From contig JAGMWG010000007.1 of NCBI GenBank assembly GCA_020744225.1, forward strand, positions 186,001 through 250,000: a DNA stretch of 64,000 nucleotides. The letters run 5' to 3'. The notes beneath the pieces are model-generated. The model worked only from the letters and a program-made list of their open reading frames with translations. It searched no databases and was not told where the DNA came from. Origin of the DNA: Paraphoma chrysanthemicola (lineage: Eukaryota > Ascomycota > Dothideomycetes > Pleosporales > Phaeosphaeriaceae). Made by a program: the position numbers and the translations under genes. Position 1 is the first letter of the stretch, and each line of letters starts with the position of its first letter. Of the stretch, positions 43,066 through 56,625 are shown piece by piece.

Positions 43066-44643
43066 ATGAAGTTCTCCCTGGCTACCCTTGTGCTGCCCGT
43101 CGCGGTCAATGCGGCTTTCTTCTCCCAGTCCGAGTATGCGTCGGGTGCGGTTCATCAGAAGCTGATGAAGCTGAAGAACGACCAATGGGCCCATGATGCA
43201 GCAGAAGGCAAGCAGGATTCAAAGCAGTGGGCTTCTTGGAAGAACAAGCCCAGCAAGATCGATCGCGTCAAGTGCAAGGATGGTTTGGCTGTTGTGGAGG
43301 CTGGAAATGCCAACCAGACTTTCCGATGCAACAACGTTAGTACTACCAAGACGAGCGTAAAGAAGTGTTCTGACCGAGACAGATGGACTTGTACGACTTC
43401 GTTAACCATGCCGATCTGGGTGGTCCTGAAGGTCGTGGATCGTCAAGCTGGGGCTGGACTGCACGCAACGGCCGCGAATTCGGTATCGTTGGCCAGTTCA
43501 GTGGCGCTGCCTTCGTGGAGGTCCTCAAGGACGGCAAGATTGTGTACCTGGGTCGATTGCCAGCACAGAGCGAAGGCTCAAGATGGCGCGAGATCCGTGT
43601 CCTGAACGACTACGTTATTATTGGCAGCGAAGCCGTCGGACACAACGTGCAGAGTAAGCAACTGTACACATTATATAAAGAACGTCTTCTAACCAAACAT
43701 AGTCTTCGACATGAAGAAGCTACTTACTGTGGACCCTAAGAGCCCAGTGACTTTTGACCCCAAGAAGGATCTCGTTGGATTGTGGGACCAAACGCCCATT
43801 GGCCGCACCCACAACGTTGTTGTCGATTGGGACAACGAGTACATTCTCGCAGTTGGAGCTCAGCCCCGCAACCAAACATGCGCAGCTGGTCTTCAGTACA
43901 TTGACCTGAAAGATCCTAGCAAGCCAACCTCCCCAGGCTGTGCAAGCCAGGACGGCTACGTCCACGATGCTCAATGCGTCACCTACAACGGCCCAGACCG
44001 TCGCTACCGTGGAAAGAACATCTGCATTGGCTACAATGAGGATACCATCACCGTCTACGACTCCACCAAGAAGGACGGTAACCCCGCTTCCGAGGTCCTC
44101 TCGCGCCTCTCGTACCCCGGTGCCACCTACTGCCATCAGGGCTGGTGGACCGAGCGAAACTGGCATCAGTATGTCCTCCTCAACGATGAGCTTGATGAGC
44201 AGTCAGGCAACGGCGCAGCTGCTTCTGGCCGCCCAGTGACCCACATCATCGACCTTACGGATCTCCGCAACCCCAAATGGACCGGCACTTTCCACGCTAC
44301 CGACCACAAGGGTATTGACCACAACCTGTACATCGTTGACGGCCTTGCTTACCAGAGCAACTATGGCGCGGGTATCTGGGTTCACGACGTCCGATCGATC
44401 AGCAAAGACCCTACCGGCAGCAAGGTCACCGTTGAGGGCTTCTTCGATATCTACCCCGAAGACGACTCGGTGGGCGGTATTGTGCAGTTCGTCGGCACCT
44501 GGTCGCACTTCCTGTTCCCGTCAGGGTATATTCTTGTCAACACGATCGAGCGTGGCGCGTTCACGGTCAAGCTTGCCAGCGGTCGTGGTGCGGGCCGTGG
44601 ACCAGGCTTTGGCGGAAAGTCAAAGGGCAAGGGAAGATACTAG
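43066..44643 (+). CDS. Secreted LVIVD/choice-of-anchor-like beta-propeller protein
   Basis: Exons 43066-43335, 43383-43653 and 43703-44643 give 493 residues. Signal peptide FSLATLVLPVAVNAAFF. The body shows repeats in the style of choice-of-anchor B or LVIVD proteins: MDLYDFVNHADLGGPEGRGS, WGWTARNGREFGIVGQFSG, AAFVEVLKDGKIVYLGRLP, REIRVLNDYVIIGSEA, DWDNEYILAVGAQPRN, QDGYVHDAQCVTYNGPD, and HIIDLTDLRNPKWTGTFHAT. It ends in a Gly/Arg/Lys-rich tail (ASGRGAGRGPGFGG, KSKGKGRY). It is likely extracellular or wall-bound. Such proteins occur widely in fungi and bacteria with no assigned biochemical function. Cysteine pairs suggest disulfides. The exon model is firm. Confidence 0.88.
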
Positions 44644-46808
44644 ACTCGCATTATTGAGTGAGAAAAAGATGAATATGCGAAATGCATAAACGTAATTTCA
44701 AAAATGGCTCTTCAGTGCACCCATGACGTCTGTATCCTTGTAAAGCTGAATGACGATCTCGACTGACTCTCTCCATGCGTCTTGTGAATCTTGGCCTGTA
44801 GAAGCAGCGGAGGCGCCTTGTGAGCCGTAGTGCTTAGACTTTGTCTGATGCATGATAGATTAGTGTTGCTGCAGCAGAAGCGACGGGTGTAATAATGGCG
44901 GTGAAGGTCAATGCATGCAACCTGCGCTGCAAGATATCGCGCCCTGACAGGCCGAGATATTCAACGTGAGCTCAAGCCTTGTGACGTGTTTGTTTTGTGT
45001 CTCAAGCTTACTCGTTGATACTGTTGGGTATGTATTGATTTCTGCAATCAGACTTCACGGGCTTACCGAATAGCCTGCTATAGGAGATGCGATGATGAAC
45101 TTACATGAATTAGGTAGAAACAGTGGCTTGGTGAGGTCCGAAGTGATGCCCCCACGTGTTGTGCTTTCCGATGAGGGAGGACGAGATGGTGACTGCGTGG
45201 GATGGGTTTGCGCTAACCTCATTCGAGGATGGTGCATCGCGTTTGTGCAACGCTCTTGCATCGTACCCTGTCCCAGTCCTTTCCCAGACGACTGATCACA
45301 GTTCGGAAGAAGAGGCTGCGTGCTATGACTATGCAATCCAACCGTCAAGGGGCGGCACCGCCATGTATTGGCACTCGTCGCTGCGTACAAGATTGGGACC
45401 ATTGGTACGGCAGGAGAGTACGCGATACAATTAAACCAGCAATTACAGAGATTGACTGTACCCAGATCTACTCAGCATGACTGAGCGCACAAGATCTACC
45501 TGTGCAAGTCAGCTAAGTCAGCCCATGAGATGGTGACCGAGCAAGCGAAGTGCGATCTCACGTATACCCCACGAGATAGAACGGACCGGTGTGGCTAAAA
45601 AAGCAAACAGATAGTAATTGCGCACAACCACGTTTCTCCACACATTCCGATTGGCTGATGTATCCAAAGTTCAAGCTCCGATAACGTGGCAGCCCTCAAT
45701 GGGCTTTTCAGCGGGCCCGGGCGTCAGCTGGTCACTATTAAGCTTTGACCGCGAGCGGTGAACGAAATATGAACTGACCTCATGCTCCGGAATTGGAACA
45801 GACTAAGAATATTGACCGGTCGGTGACTTCGCTGGTTAGTCGCTATAGGTCGGCTTGTGAACATGAACAGGCGTGCTTTTCTAAAGCAAGAAAATACCGC
45901 AGTACAATCGCGACATATCGGAGAAGTATATGACTGGCCATAATTCGTCAACAACAATACTGCATGCAATCACAGTTGGAAGATCGACATGACTAGGCCG
46001 GGTAAGATTCCCAGCCATATCCTAGTACCGACAGCAAGCAGCAAGCGCAAGCCCCAACAAGCGGGAGGACGCATTAGTCTCGTCCAAACACCAATTGACA
46101 GGCACCAATACAGGCCACCGCCATTTCAAGCAGCCGCATATGGGATTTTCTTGGGAACAAGGAATGTGATCACACAGTGTCGTAATGTTGAGGCTCTTCA
46201 AGAGTCACAAACGAATCACTGCGAGCCACGATTAGTGGACCGAGGCTTTGCAGATTAGCCAATTCCTGAGCGTGAAGAGTTGTGAGAGGTCTGCCCACGA
46301 GTGATGTCACGCGACCTGAACTGCGTTCAATCCGTGGAGTTCCTCGTCCAATGGGGACAAGCAGTTACACGCAGTTACACGCAGTTCTTGCCTGGCGATC
46401 AATTACAGCAGACATCGTTTTTTGGAAGACATTTCAAACATCTGAACATGTTGCGATTGATGAGCTAAAGGCTAAAGCAAAATACCACCCACCCCATTTT
46501 ATGCAACGCTTGGAAGCATTTACAACACTGGCGAGCTGAAGAAATGAGAACCGTGAAGCAAAAGAATTACAACGTGGCGATCGTAAATGGGACAACCTGG
46601 TGGCAGGTTTGCTTTTCCCAGCTGGATGTAACAGATAACAGCCATTGGAACAGACTCCGTCATCATTTTCGAACACCCAAAAGAAGAAAACGCCGCTTGA
46701 CCTATGCAAGAACGCGAAACGCCGAAGAAATGCTGCCAAGGCAAATGCTAACAAGCGACGCACTGTTTGTCCTCGCAACAATAATCAAAAAGGCAGACAA
46801 GACCCAGC
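44644..46808. other. Gene-poor region, 2.2 kb
   Basis: Between the 3' ends of the LVIVD-type gene and the aldolase gene. Frames are short and mostly start with non-ATG codons. A small perfect repeat of the decamer gcagttacac (three near-copies) lies at about 46363-46388. No gene called. Confidence 0.45.
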
Positions 46809-47894
46809 TTACAGAGCGTTCTCCACCTTGACAACCTCATCAAAGGCATCGCTCCACTTGCGAGCATCTTCCTTGGAAGGGCGGGGCAGTGGCTTGCGTG
46901 CATAGCCTCCGTATCCAAAGTGCGCCATCAGACCTGCCTTGGTTCCGATGATGCCGCCCTGGATAGCTGCCCAGTCGCCGCGGGCGACCACGGCTTGCAG
47001 CTTGCGGGCTTCCGCAAGTTTGCCGGCCTCGAAAAGCTCAATGACCTTTACGCAGGCTTTGGGTGCAATGTTGGCCATGCCGCCAATGATGCCAGATCCG
47101 CCTCCGACAAGCGTTTGGAGAGTGAAATCAACGGATCCACCCATGCACATGAAGCCGGATCCTGGGTCGGACACAGTCGCAGCGCGAGTAGCTGAAGCAA
47201 CGCGGTTGAGCTTTCCGGTATTGCCGCAGGTGAGCTTGCAGCCGACGATGTTGGGATGTTGTGACAGCTCAATGATGGTATCTGAGTTGAGGTCGAGTCC
47301 GGAAACAGCTCCGGGATAGTTGTAGATGAGGATTGGGATAGGCGAAGCGGTGGCAACGTCACGGAAGAAATCCTTGATGGTCTCCTTGGAAAAGAGGCCC
47401 TGGTAGTAGCCGGGTGGGAGGACCAAAGCATAGTCTCCGCCAGCGGAGGCTGCTTCTTCGCAAAGTTCGATGGTCTCTCGGGTGGACTGGGCTCCACATC
47501 CAACGATTACGGGCATGTAGCCAAAGCCAGCATCATCCAGAGCCTTTCGGGTGGTGGCTGTGATGAGGTTACGTTCCTTGTGCGACAGGTGGACAGCCTC
47601 GCCATTGGATCCTTGGGTTGTGATACCAGCGACGCCAGCCTTGGCTAGACGGACAGCATGGGCGGCAATGGTTTCCACGTCCACGTTGTCGGTAGCTGGG
47701 TCGAAGAATGCAACGGTAGGGACATAGATGCCAGGTACCAAGGACCGACGAAGGCCAACATCGCCTGATTCGACGGAGCTAGTCTCGAAGTCGTTGTAGT
47801 GGTTCATCGTGTAGATTGACTGGACAGCTTGATGGAAACCAGGGCTATGAGTGAAGCTATTCGCAGGGGAAGGGGCGTCGTGATGTGGTGACAT
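46809..47894 (-). CDS. DHDPS/N-acetylneuraminate lyase-family aldolase
   Basis: Single exon of 361 residues. TIM-barrel signatures are GIYVPTVAFFDPATDNVD, TTQGSNGEAVHLSHKER, PVIVGCGAQSTRETIELCEE, YALVLPPGYYQG, and IPILIYNYPGAVSGLDL with the catalytic Tyr. NIVGCKLTCGN carries the Schiff-base Lys near residue 219, and GGSGIIGGMANIAPKACV follows. Fungal members cleave 4-hydroxy-2-oxoglutarate-type or 2-keto-3-deoxy sugar acids such as L-KDG of pectin degradation. Lysine synthesis in fungi does not use DHDPS, so that role is excluded. The 50 residues before VPGIYVPT are disordered. An internal ATG (MNHYNDFETS) may be the true start. No sugar-acid genes lie beside it. Confidence 0.92.
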   Translation of the reverse strand: MSPHHDAPSPANSFTHSPGFHQAVQSIYTMNHYNDFETSSVESGDVGLRRSLVPGIYVPTVAFFDPATDNVDVETIAAHAVRLAKAGVAGITTQGSNGEAVHLSHKERNLITATTRKALDDAGFGYMPVIVGCGAQSTRETIELCEEAASAGGDYALVLPPGYYQGLFSKETIKDFFRDVATASPIPILIYNYPGAVSGLDLNSDTIIELSQHPNIVGCKLTCGNTGKLNRVASATRAATVSDPGSGFMCMGGSVDFTLQTLVGGGSGIIGGMANIAPKACVKVIELFEAGKLAEARKLQAVVARGDWAAIQGGIIGTKAGLMAHFGYGGYARKPLPRPSKEDARKWSDAFDEVVKVENAL

Positions 47895-50800
47895 GATAGG
47901 AATTAGGACTTTTGAGGGGCAGTCAAATAGACTTTTATACTAATGAAGAGTGGCAGACGGGGTGCGGAGCTTTTGACAAAGAATAAAGCGGAACGCCAAA
48001 CGACGAACGGAACGAATACGTCAATGGTGGATGTCTGGTCACCAAACTAGGAGTGTACTGGTACTTAAATAATTCAAACGCCGGAAAACCGCAGCCACGG
48101 TCTACGACGCTATGGAGGGCGTGTGGGGGTCCAGCTGACGGCTTTCGTCAGGAGGTACTAGGGCTGGCGGGCAAAGCAAGGTGTGCGCGCAGATGCATCC
48201 GTGAGGGATGGACAGGCATCTTGGTGACGACGAAAGGGGCGGTGACTCCCGCCGCCTGCGAGCAGCGCTGGTCTGCGACGCAGCCGATGTCAGGCACAGC
48301 TGTTTGCGCTTGGCGAGCTGGCCTCGATGTGGGCCAATAGACGAGGGGTGCATTACTGATTCAAGCCGCGTTTGCTTTTTCGCTCACGTTGCAGCAGAGC
48401 TGGCAGGGGTCGAGAGGCTGTGAGTATCGGATCTTGGCCGGACGTGAACGGCAAGGGGGGCAAGCCTTGTGACGATCTCTGGAACCGAGAGCCCGACGCT
48501 GATAGGTCGATCATCGCCACAGCTGGGACCATGCGAAGGGTTGGCGGACTCGCAACAGCGTTGATGGGTTACCGTTCGGGGGCCTTAGTGTGGGGGTGGG
48601 GAGAAAGTGTGCCCAGCCGGCGTGCAAGGGATGGGCCCAGCGCGCGCCTCTTCACATCATCTGATTTTCCTCAAACCACCCCGGCTTTTCCGTCGCTCTT
48701 CGTGGTCCCAGTCGGCGCCGCCGTCGACTTTCGGTGACCACTGAGCGCGTGCAGTGGAGCAATGCAAAGGGTAACAGAAATCAGAGACTTCAGCAGTGCT
48801 GCAAGACGTGGCAGACGTCGAGTTGCAGGCAGCAATGCCGTCACAAGACCATGCACAATCAGCGCTCCTACGGTCATCGATGCTCGGTCGCTGCAGGACC
48901 GACAATCCAGATCTGACCACAACAAGGAGTTTTTGCAAGGGCTGCCTCATCATTACACAACGAACTAAGTATGACGACGCCAATCGCTTGAGGTATTCAA
49001 CCCCCACGTTGCCTTGGTCGCGGTGGCGCTTTCTGGCCGTAGCTCGATCCGGCGTCGAGGCTCCTCCAACGACATGCCTCAGCATCCTCATCCTAGGTAC
49101 GAACATGGACTCTCCATGATCGCTAAACCGTTCTAATACTGACCAGCTATCGCTGCAGATACCTAAGTACATTGTCCGCATGACTTTTTGGAGAGAGCCG
49201 AGGCGCAGCCACGGAGCGCAACACCAAAGCAGCAGGTCACTGTAAACATGCATCTACACTGTGGGCTATGTGCCGAGATGCCCGGCAACTACTGCGAGAC
49301 TGAGGACCCAGAACAGTGGATTATCTTTTGCTTTTTCTTACCGCGACTCAGGTTCAGACAGAGTAGCAACTGCTTGATTCGCCTCCCTCGTGGTACCTGA
49401 TTCACAGTGGATCGTGTTCGCTTCCCCCACGCCAACGGTGCAACAGTGGCAATTCTCACGTCGAACAACATCAACTGAAGAAACGATGATCGCGCCTGGA
49501 CCGTGTCATAGCAGCATCATACCATCTCGCATCAGACGACAGGCGTTACGCATGCACGAGGGGAGCAGAAATTTACCTCGTCGGTGTAACGACACCATGT
49601 AAGTCGCGCGTAATGGCCCACAGAATTACCTCTGCACCTCGAGTGCAGAACATGTGTAACGCAACGATGCTCGACACCCTTTCTTTACACAGCCTCGTGC
49701 AAGCGAAAGCCGAGGCTGTACCGAACATGCATGCCAGCACACGACGCTATTACCCCACAATTTGGCGATCCCAAAAGAGGCGTTCCCCGCTTTCTTACCA
49801 CGTTGGAACACTGAACTGCATGTCTCGGCCTGCCGCTACCTCTGACATGCATGACGCCCAGTCTTTTTTGCGATCTGCTCTCCGTCAGATGTCTATTTCC
49901 ATGCATTGGAGCCTGGATATGCACGCAATATCAGCAGTACCAGCCACAGATGATGCCCAAGGTAACAGAGAGTTCAAGCCATCCGCTCATGTTGCAGGCT
50001 CTCCGCTCCCAGGGTCTAGAAACTGCCGCGATGCCATGATGTATGAGCTAGAGTATACACAATGGTCAGTCCAGAGCCCGAGACAGGGGTAGATTAGCCC
50101 TGACATTCCTGCTCTACCGCTCCAAGGTCGTTGCGAGTAAAGCTCGGAAATCTCAAGCATAGGAATATTGAAGCATGGATCATTTCATGCCCGCGGGATG
50201 AAGTTTGTCACGAGTGGATCCCGTTACCGAATTGCACTCAACAAACGAGAATCGAAAAAAGAGCCGATGAAAACGCGGTCCCCTTGCCTAAGCAAGAGTG
50301 CGGAAAGAGGGGTCATATTTTCAGGACCGCCACGAGCATGTTGCGGTAATGTGTCGCTGGCCTTTGGCCCGATACTGCACAAGCAGCATCGAGCATATGA
50401 AATGGTGGCATATGATCCCTCTTGCATTGCCTGCAGCCATACATTCGTCATAATCGTGCCACTGCAATTCGCAGCTGTCTTTCACAAGTGGTAAGCACGC
50501 GTTGGCAGATTGGCATTGGCCCGAGGCATCGCACAACGGTGAGAATTTGCGCAGTTCTTTCCGCGATGTGGACATCGGATGAGTTCGCCGCCATATTCTC
50601 CACCGTTGATCTCCGTCCTCGCCTGTGTCCGGAACTAAGGGCGACGGATAAACAAGTGGCAAAGTCTTTGTGCATACGATGGATTGCCGACCTCTGTGTT
50701 CGTGGGGGTCAGCATCTAGCGCTCTTTATCCAGGTCCACGAGTGAGAGACACCCGTCCAACAACGGTAGTTGTTGTCGAACCTTTTCCAGCCCCGCCCTG

Positions 50801-53800
50801 GCGCACAACCGCCGACCCTGAACCACCCTTTTGAGGCTCAACGAATGCAGCCCAGGCGATCGCGTGGGATAATCGTGCCTGGTCGCACGCGAGCTTTCCG
50901 GAAGGAGAATTCAGCGTGGGGATGCCAAGTTTATCGGGACGCTTCTAACTCAACCTCACTCTGACCGTCTTCCCGTTATGAACGCTTTGCCTCCTCAACA
51001 ATCTCGAGCAGGGAATGATCGGTGTATGCTATCACGATCACACTGAGATTCCGCTCTCATCCCACGCCTTCTAGCTCTTCGTCCCTCCACCGATTGGAAG
51101 GTCAATGTGGATCAGCCTTTGGATGTACCGGTACCTTCAGGTGCCAGATATTAGTGATCTCGAATCGATTACCCTCACAAAACGTGGCTCCAGCTACGGA
51201 TTGCCATGTGAACCCCCATCCGAGGATACGCCGTATTGCATCGGGTACTTTGGATCAACCCTTTCTGGACAAGGCCCGACTCCGTTTTGGAAAACTCGAA
51301 GCAAAGGAGGCGTGACCAAGAGCTAGGGCACAGTACAATCGTGATGTGATAGGAGGGACTGGATGAAGTTGGTCCACGCCAAGATCTCGGTGGCTGTCAC
51401 GCCTTGCGACGACGTGCAGTATGCCAACGCGGCGCTGTCAAGAAACCACCAGAGTCGTGGCGCTCGCAGGCAAGATGAACTTTGCGGATAACATTACCAG
51501 AGTCGTCGCCTATGAAGCAGGAAGGTTACCCCGCATCATAACTTCTCCAGCAGCTCAAGCTGCATCGCGATCGCCTCCAACCTCGGAAGTAAGCTTCGGT
51601 CCGCGGGCGTGCGATCGTGAGGTTGCACTGTGATCCACCGGCCCGGTGATTCTGTAAGGGTCTGCAATGACGGCGATGATCGTGGAGGTGGTAGCGGCGT
51701 TCGTCCCGTCCTGTGGCCGAGCGGTCCAGACTGTACTCGTGGTTCGATACTGAGGTTTTGACGAGCCACCCCTCAGCGGTTGCCTCAATCTCAAGCCGGC
51801 TCTTGACATACTCCGGTTCGACGCACTCTACCGCACTGTGGTCTTAGTTCAATGTGCCAATTCGCAACTATGTCACTGAACGATTTGATGACAGTTCATT
51901 ACATGAGGGAACCTAATCGAACGTAAAGTTTGAGCATACAACTTCAGCGCGATACCAAATCGACTCGACCGTCGGAACACTCGAGGACATTCCCGCCGAC
52001 GACCACGTCAGATCACCGATACATAAAGGACGACCTATACTTCTTAGCAGTATCGAGATGCTACAACGGGGACTACATTGCTGCAATCTGGGATATGATA
52101 GTCTCACTCAGGGCACACGTTCAACAAGGTAAGAAAACCCCTTGGCTACGTATGTAGATAGTGTTACACCTCGTGTATTCGTTACGGCCGTTACTGAGGG
52201 CGGGACAGCCCTCTTTCGGAACAGATTGTCGATATCGAAATAGTGAGGGATTTAATGGCAAATCTAAGATATACAAGCACCCGAGCCATTTTCGCAGCGC
52301 ATACCACCAAAAAGCCATGCATCGCGGCAAGGTAAACTCGCCTTCAACACTTAAAACAAGCGACAATCGAGATCTTCCACCAATGACGTATTCTCGGAGC
52401 TTCTGCCGAGCAGCCAGCTGGAGGCCTCGCTAATGACTGCTATTGACCAACAACCCCAGTTCTCTTTACAAATCGTGGGGTAGCACACCACCATTATCGG
52501 TTTCCGCGATCCCACCCACTTTCCCATCCTGACGTCTCGGAAAGTTGTTTCTGGCTCCGAGTCGCCCAGGCCGAAACCTTATGAAGGCCTGGTTCGAGAT
52601 CGCTGGGTGAGCGTCTCCGCAGATCTCCGGTGTCGCTATGCGCCAGGGTGTCTGGCAGGGGATGATGAATACCTCGAAAGTGTGGTTGTCATTGACAGTG
52701 CGCTGCGCGTGCTACCGATGAGCAGCTCTCGTGTTGTGAATAATGTGGCGTCGACTACTGCAGACGTACGCATGACTTGCTTTTGCTTGCTGAATGCAGC
52801 TAAGTACGAAATTACTTGTACTTGCGCCTGTGCGATGCAATTATACAGACACGATGCGCAATTGAATTGAGCAGGTTGCTGCCACTTTCTTGTGTTCATC
52901 GTCAACGACCCGTGTACAATCAATGTCGATCAACTGGACGGCTAAGGTACCCGCTAGCGCCAATTGTGATCACAATCATCAATTGGCCGTCCACTTTGCT
53001 TCAACCAAACTGTCCCCGCTGACGTCCTGCTCGATTCGAACACGAGCTCCGCAGCTCGTGTGCTGCTTCGGAACATGCCATCGGCAACTTGCACGCGAAC
53101 CGTGGCTCCCTCAACACCACGCGCGATCATCACCTTAGACCAGGAACGTCACGAAAATCAGGAGCGAACATCATCATCCTGACATGTTGATGGGCCCGCA
53201 CACGTTAAACGAGCCCAAAAAAGAACCTACACCAACACAACCCCTGATCCCCAGCAGCGGCTGTGGCTTACGCCAACTTTGCACATGACTGAAAGCCGGG
53301 GAACTTTGCTTTTTCTTGTTTCGCTCCTGGCTGGACTTGTGCGCCTGTTTGAGTTAACAAAGTTCGCTTACGAGGTAACACGCGCGCTTGCTGCGTGGGT
53401 TTGACATGTGCACGTCAGTGTGCACACGATCTGCGCAAGTGAAACGATGGAAATTTGCAAAAGACTTTTTCTTTCGGGCCTGTTTTCAGCATCGTCGTTG
53501 GTTTTGAACTAACGTGCTGGCTTATCAACAGCCCTCGGGAGTATTTTTTCAGTCCGCTGCAACATGATGGGGTCGCTACGTGGGTCTGCTTGCAAAAGCT
53601 GGTACGCGTGGGATGCCCCGAGATGGGACCGTAGGATCTTACGATTGTCAGGGTGGGCTGTGGTACCGGGGAAGCGGCCAGATTGCCTGGAGGAAAGCAT
53701 GGCGACCTAGACTTCAGAGGATTCTGTGGGGAAGAGATAGTACGCGTGACGTGGTAAGGACGAGGGCAGTGGAAGCAAGACATTTTGGGAAGGTGAGTAT

Positions 53801-53906
53801 GAACGAGATTGTAATCATACATCGCCCATTGAAAGCAGACTCTAGGACTATGAAACTATCTTACAAGCCATTCAACGAACATAGAAGCATGGAAATGAGA
53901 ATCGCT
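47895..53906. other. Six-kilobase region without a supportable gene
   Basis: Between the aldolase and dynamin genes, no frame longer than about 200 codons appears. None has an ATG with splice partners or recognisable motifs. Base composition is similar to the flanks, so this is not an obvious AT-rich RIP block. I see no transposase or reverse-transcriptase motif, and no terminal repeat. It may hold non-coding RNAs, decayed sequence or genes with short exons that I miss. Confidence 0.5.
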
Positions 53907-56625
53907 TTAGAATTCGCTGTCTGACTCATACTTCAATGGTTGCCTCTCTATAACATTCTGTATTCGGATGCGTTGCCTCTGCATTTCAGCTTTTGAGGGT
54001 GTGGCTGTTGCTGAATCCACGCGACGACGAGAGCTTTCCCGACTGTTAGAAGCGGACGGTGGCGGGGTGACAGTGAGATTGTTGAGCTTAGAGGTCAAGT
54101 CGCCTATGGTTTCGGGCTCTCTTCCCTGAGCTCGTTCGGGCCGCTCACTGGCCTGTGAAGCCGGTTGGACCAGTGGTGTACGAGGTCTGCTTTGCACCAC
54201 CTGTTGAGAAAATTCCTGGCGAGCCTCCTGCATGGACGGTACAAATGCTTTCGCTGGCCCACTGTCAGCGAGTAGTCTAGGTTTGCTCAAGAAAATACAT
54301 ACCAAAGTGCTCTGAGAGAATTTGCTTTCCTGTCTCGAGAAGTGCGAGTTCGTCCCTCAATCTGGACCGCTCACATCGAGTTTCTTCTGATTCTGCAGCG
54401 ATGGCTTCGAGTTGTGCATCATCCATGTCGGCAACCAGCATCGCAGAGAATATGCTGGGCAGGTTCTTGATCAGGCAATTCTCGACTGCAAGTACTGCCA
54501 CATTGCTAATGAAGACTGAGGTTGCACTCTAAACACGTATCAGCCTCAGTTATTCATTATGTGAAGGAACCCATGTAATTCTCACCTTGTAGTATGTGGT
54601 CACAAGATCGAGAATGTCTGAGTTTGTGAACTCATCAAGAGACTCTGTCAGCAGTCGCTGGTTGCGATTCAAAGATGGCTTGCTGGGATTGCTCTGCCCG
54701 AACCCGGAAGATGGATGTTTGCCCAAAGCGCCTGGAATCTGTTCAACACTATACCTGGCTCTTCGAAGATCTTTGACCGTTCTTGCAAAGCCAGGATCGT
54801 AAGTCAGAGGATCCTGCTCGGTGTATGGCACGAGAAGCTCTTCTAGCTTCTCTTCGACTTTTTCCCAGCGACGATCTAGCTCAGGCTGAACATGTTTCAG
54901 CATCAGCAATTTGAAGGTATACTCGTCCATGATTGACCGGAGGGCTGTGTTGACGTAGAGTTGAATTGCCATGAAGATTTTGCGGAGATGAAATTTCGCA
55001 ATGTCTCTCCACTTTTCGGACATATCACGGAAGACTTCACCAATGACTAGAGGATTGATAACGGAGGGCAAGCCTGCTTGACGACTCTGCCGGACGTAGC
55101 CACCGATATGGTTTTCGAGGAAATCTGCCCTGTCCTTGTATTGAGGATCTTCGAAGTGGGCATCGTACTCCTGCGTGGTAAGGTCCCAGGCTTCGAAGTG
55201 CGACGACTGGTCGACAGTCAGATGATCTGCAGGAATGTACCATTTGTTCCCTTTTCGGATCATAACATCTGCGAAGGCCATGTTCAGGTTCTGGACAGCG
55301 GTGCGGAGACGGGCTGATGACTGCTTGTCAGGCGAGGAAATACCGAAGAAGGGATTGGTGTATACGCCTCTCAAGGCATCTTGTGTAAGCGAGTGAAAGT
55401 CCTGCGCATGCGATATGAGATAGGAGCGTTGATCTTTGGTCGTCTCCCTTGCGTCGCCCAACTGTTTCAACTTTGACCTTGTGGATGTGAGCGCAGACTG
55501 AACGGCTTTGACTATGGACGGCAGTTCTGTGATGACGTGTTCTAGAAGGACTCGTGATAACTTCACCCTGAGGGATTCAATCCCAACATCTTGCCTTCGT
55601 ACGCAAGCCCACAAACCGGTGTCGAAGAATTGCCGTTCCATTTCGTCCCGTTCAGTGTCCGATTGTTTGTTGTGTTTGGAAGAGCGGTTCCGCACGGCAT
55701 GCCATCGATGCTGGAAGGGGTATTGTTCGTTCTTGGCTACTCGTATAAGCTTCTTCTCTTCCGGGCTCCCTGAGTCGATTCTGTCTGGTTTTGTGATGAT
55801 GCCCAGAGTTCGTTTGTACTGCGGGTCGTAATTCTTGAGCTGCTTGAAAACCTTCTGGTTGTCGAAGTGGCTGCCGGTGTGTATGACAGCCAGGATGATA
55901 GTCTTCTCATTCCGCATGTAGCTCGTGACGAGCTCCAGGATCCTGTCCGCCTCATCATCGGCACCTTCAACTTTATCTTCTATCATGCCTGGAAGGTCTA
56001 CTATTGTCAAGGATGGCAGATCAGGGCCGGAGTACTGGACTCTCAGCACGTCCTCGACTACGCCGCTTTGGCCTTTCGGTAGACCGCGTGTCAGGATCTC
56101 CTTCGCATCCTTGATAACTAACGGCAACTGAAAGTCTTTGGACGAGCTAAACGATTGCTTGAAGCGGCTCAACTCCTCTCGATCCTTGCGAGATCGAGAC
56201 TTCCCTGGTATGATAGTACATGTGATGTTGAAGCTGAGCTCGCGGCGAAGCACAACCTCAGTTGCGAACGTGGTGCATTGTTCGTCATCGATAGGGAACC
56301 GAAGTCGCGTGAGACCCTCCAGCAAAGAACTCTTGCCCGAGGATTGATCGCCGCAGACTATCAGTCGCGGCAAGTCGATGCCGAGCTGGCTCAGTCCTTT
56401 GTGCTGAAGCTCATCGATTGTGTCGAGCAGTTTGAGTTGTTCTGGCGTCTGCAATTGATCAAGGCTGCGCTCGAAAGGCGTTTCCGAGGCCATCATGGTA
56501 GTGGGTGTTCGTGAGGTGGCATCAAAGAACGTAGGAGATGTCGGTGTGTCAGGAATCATGTTTGACAGCTGATTTAATGCACTGATGTTCTGCGTGCTTA
56601 GTGATCTGATGGATGGTACTTTCAT
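53907..56625 (-). CDS. Dynamin-family GTPase (Mx/dynamin-like)
   Basis: Exons 56625-54586, 54528-54303 and 54253-53907 give 870 residues. The GTPase domain has the P-loop CGDQSSGKSS (residues 91-100), switch II region IVDLPGMIEDKVE, and the base-specificity motif IITKPDRIDSGS. QCTTFATEVVLRRE gives switch I Thr. The middle stalk follows, including HIGGYVRQSRQAGLPSVINP and WRDIAKFHLRKIFMAIQLYV. The end of exon 1 through exon 2 forms the GTPase effector-like helix (NSDILDLVTTYYK, ESEETRCERSRLRDELALLE). The tail is disordered and rich in Ser, Pro and Gln (RPRTPLVQPASQASERPERA). There is no PH domain. Fungal proteins of this type are larger Mx-like relatives of Vps1 whose function is mostly unknown; membrane remodelling is inferred. 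Confidence 0.93.

Noticed and set aside
46363..46388. Repeat of gcagttacac as a CRISPR-like or regulatory array
   Set aside because: Only about three short direct copies without spacers; it is a small tandem duplication.
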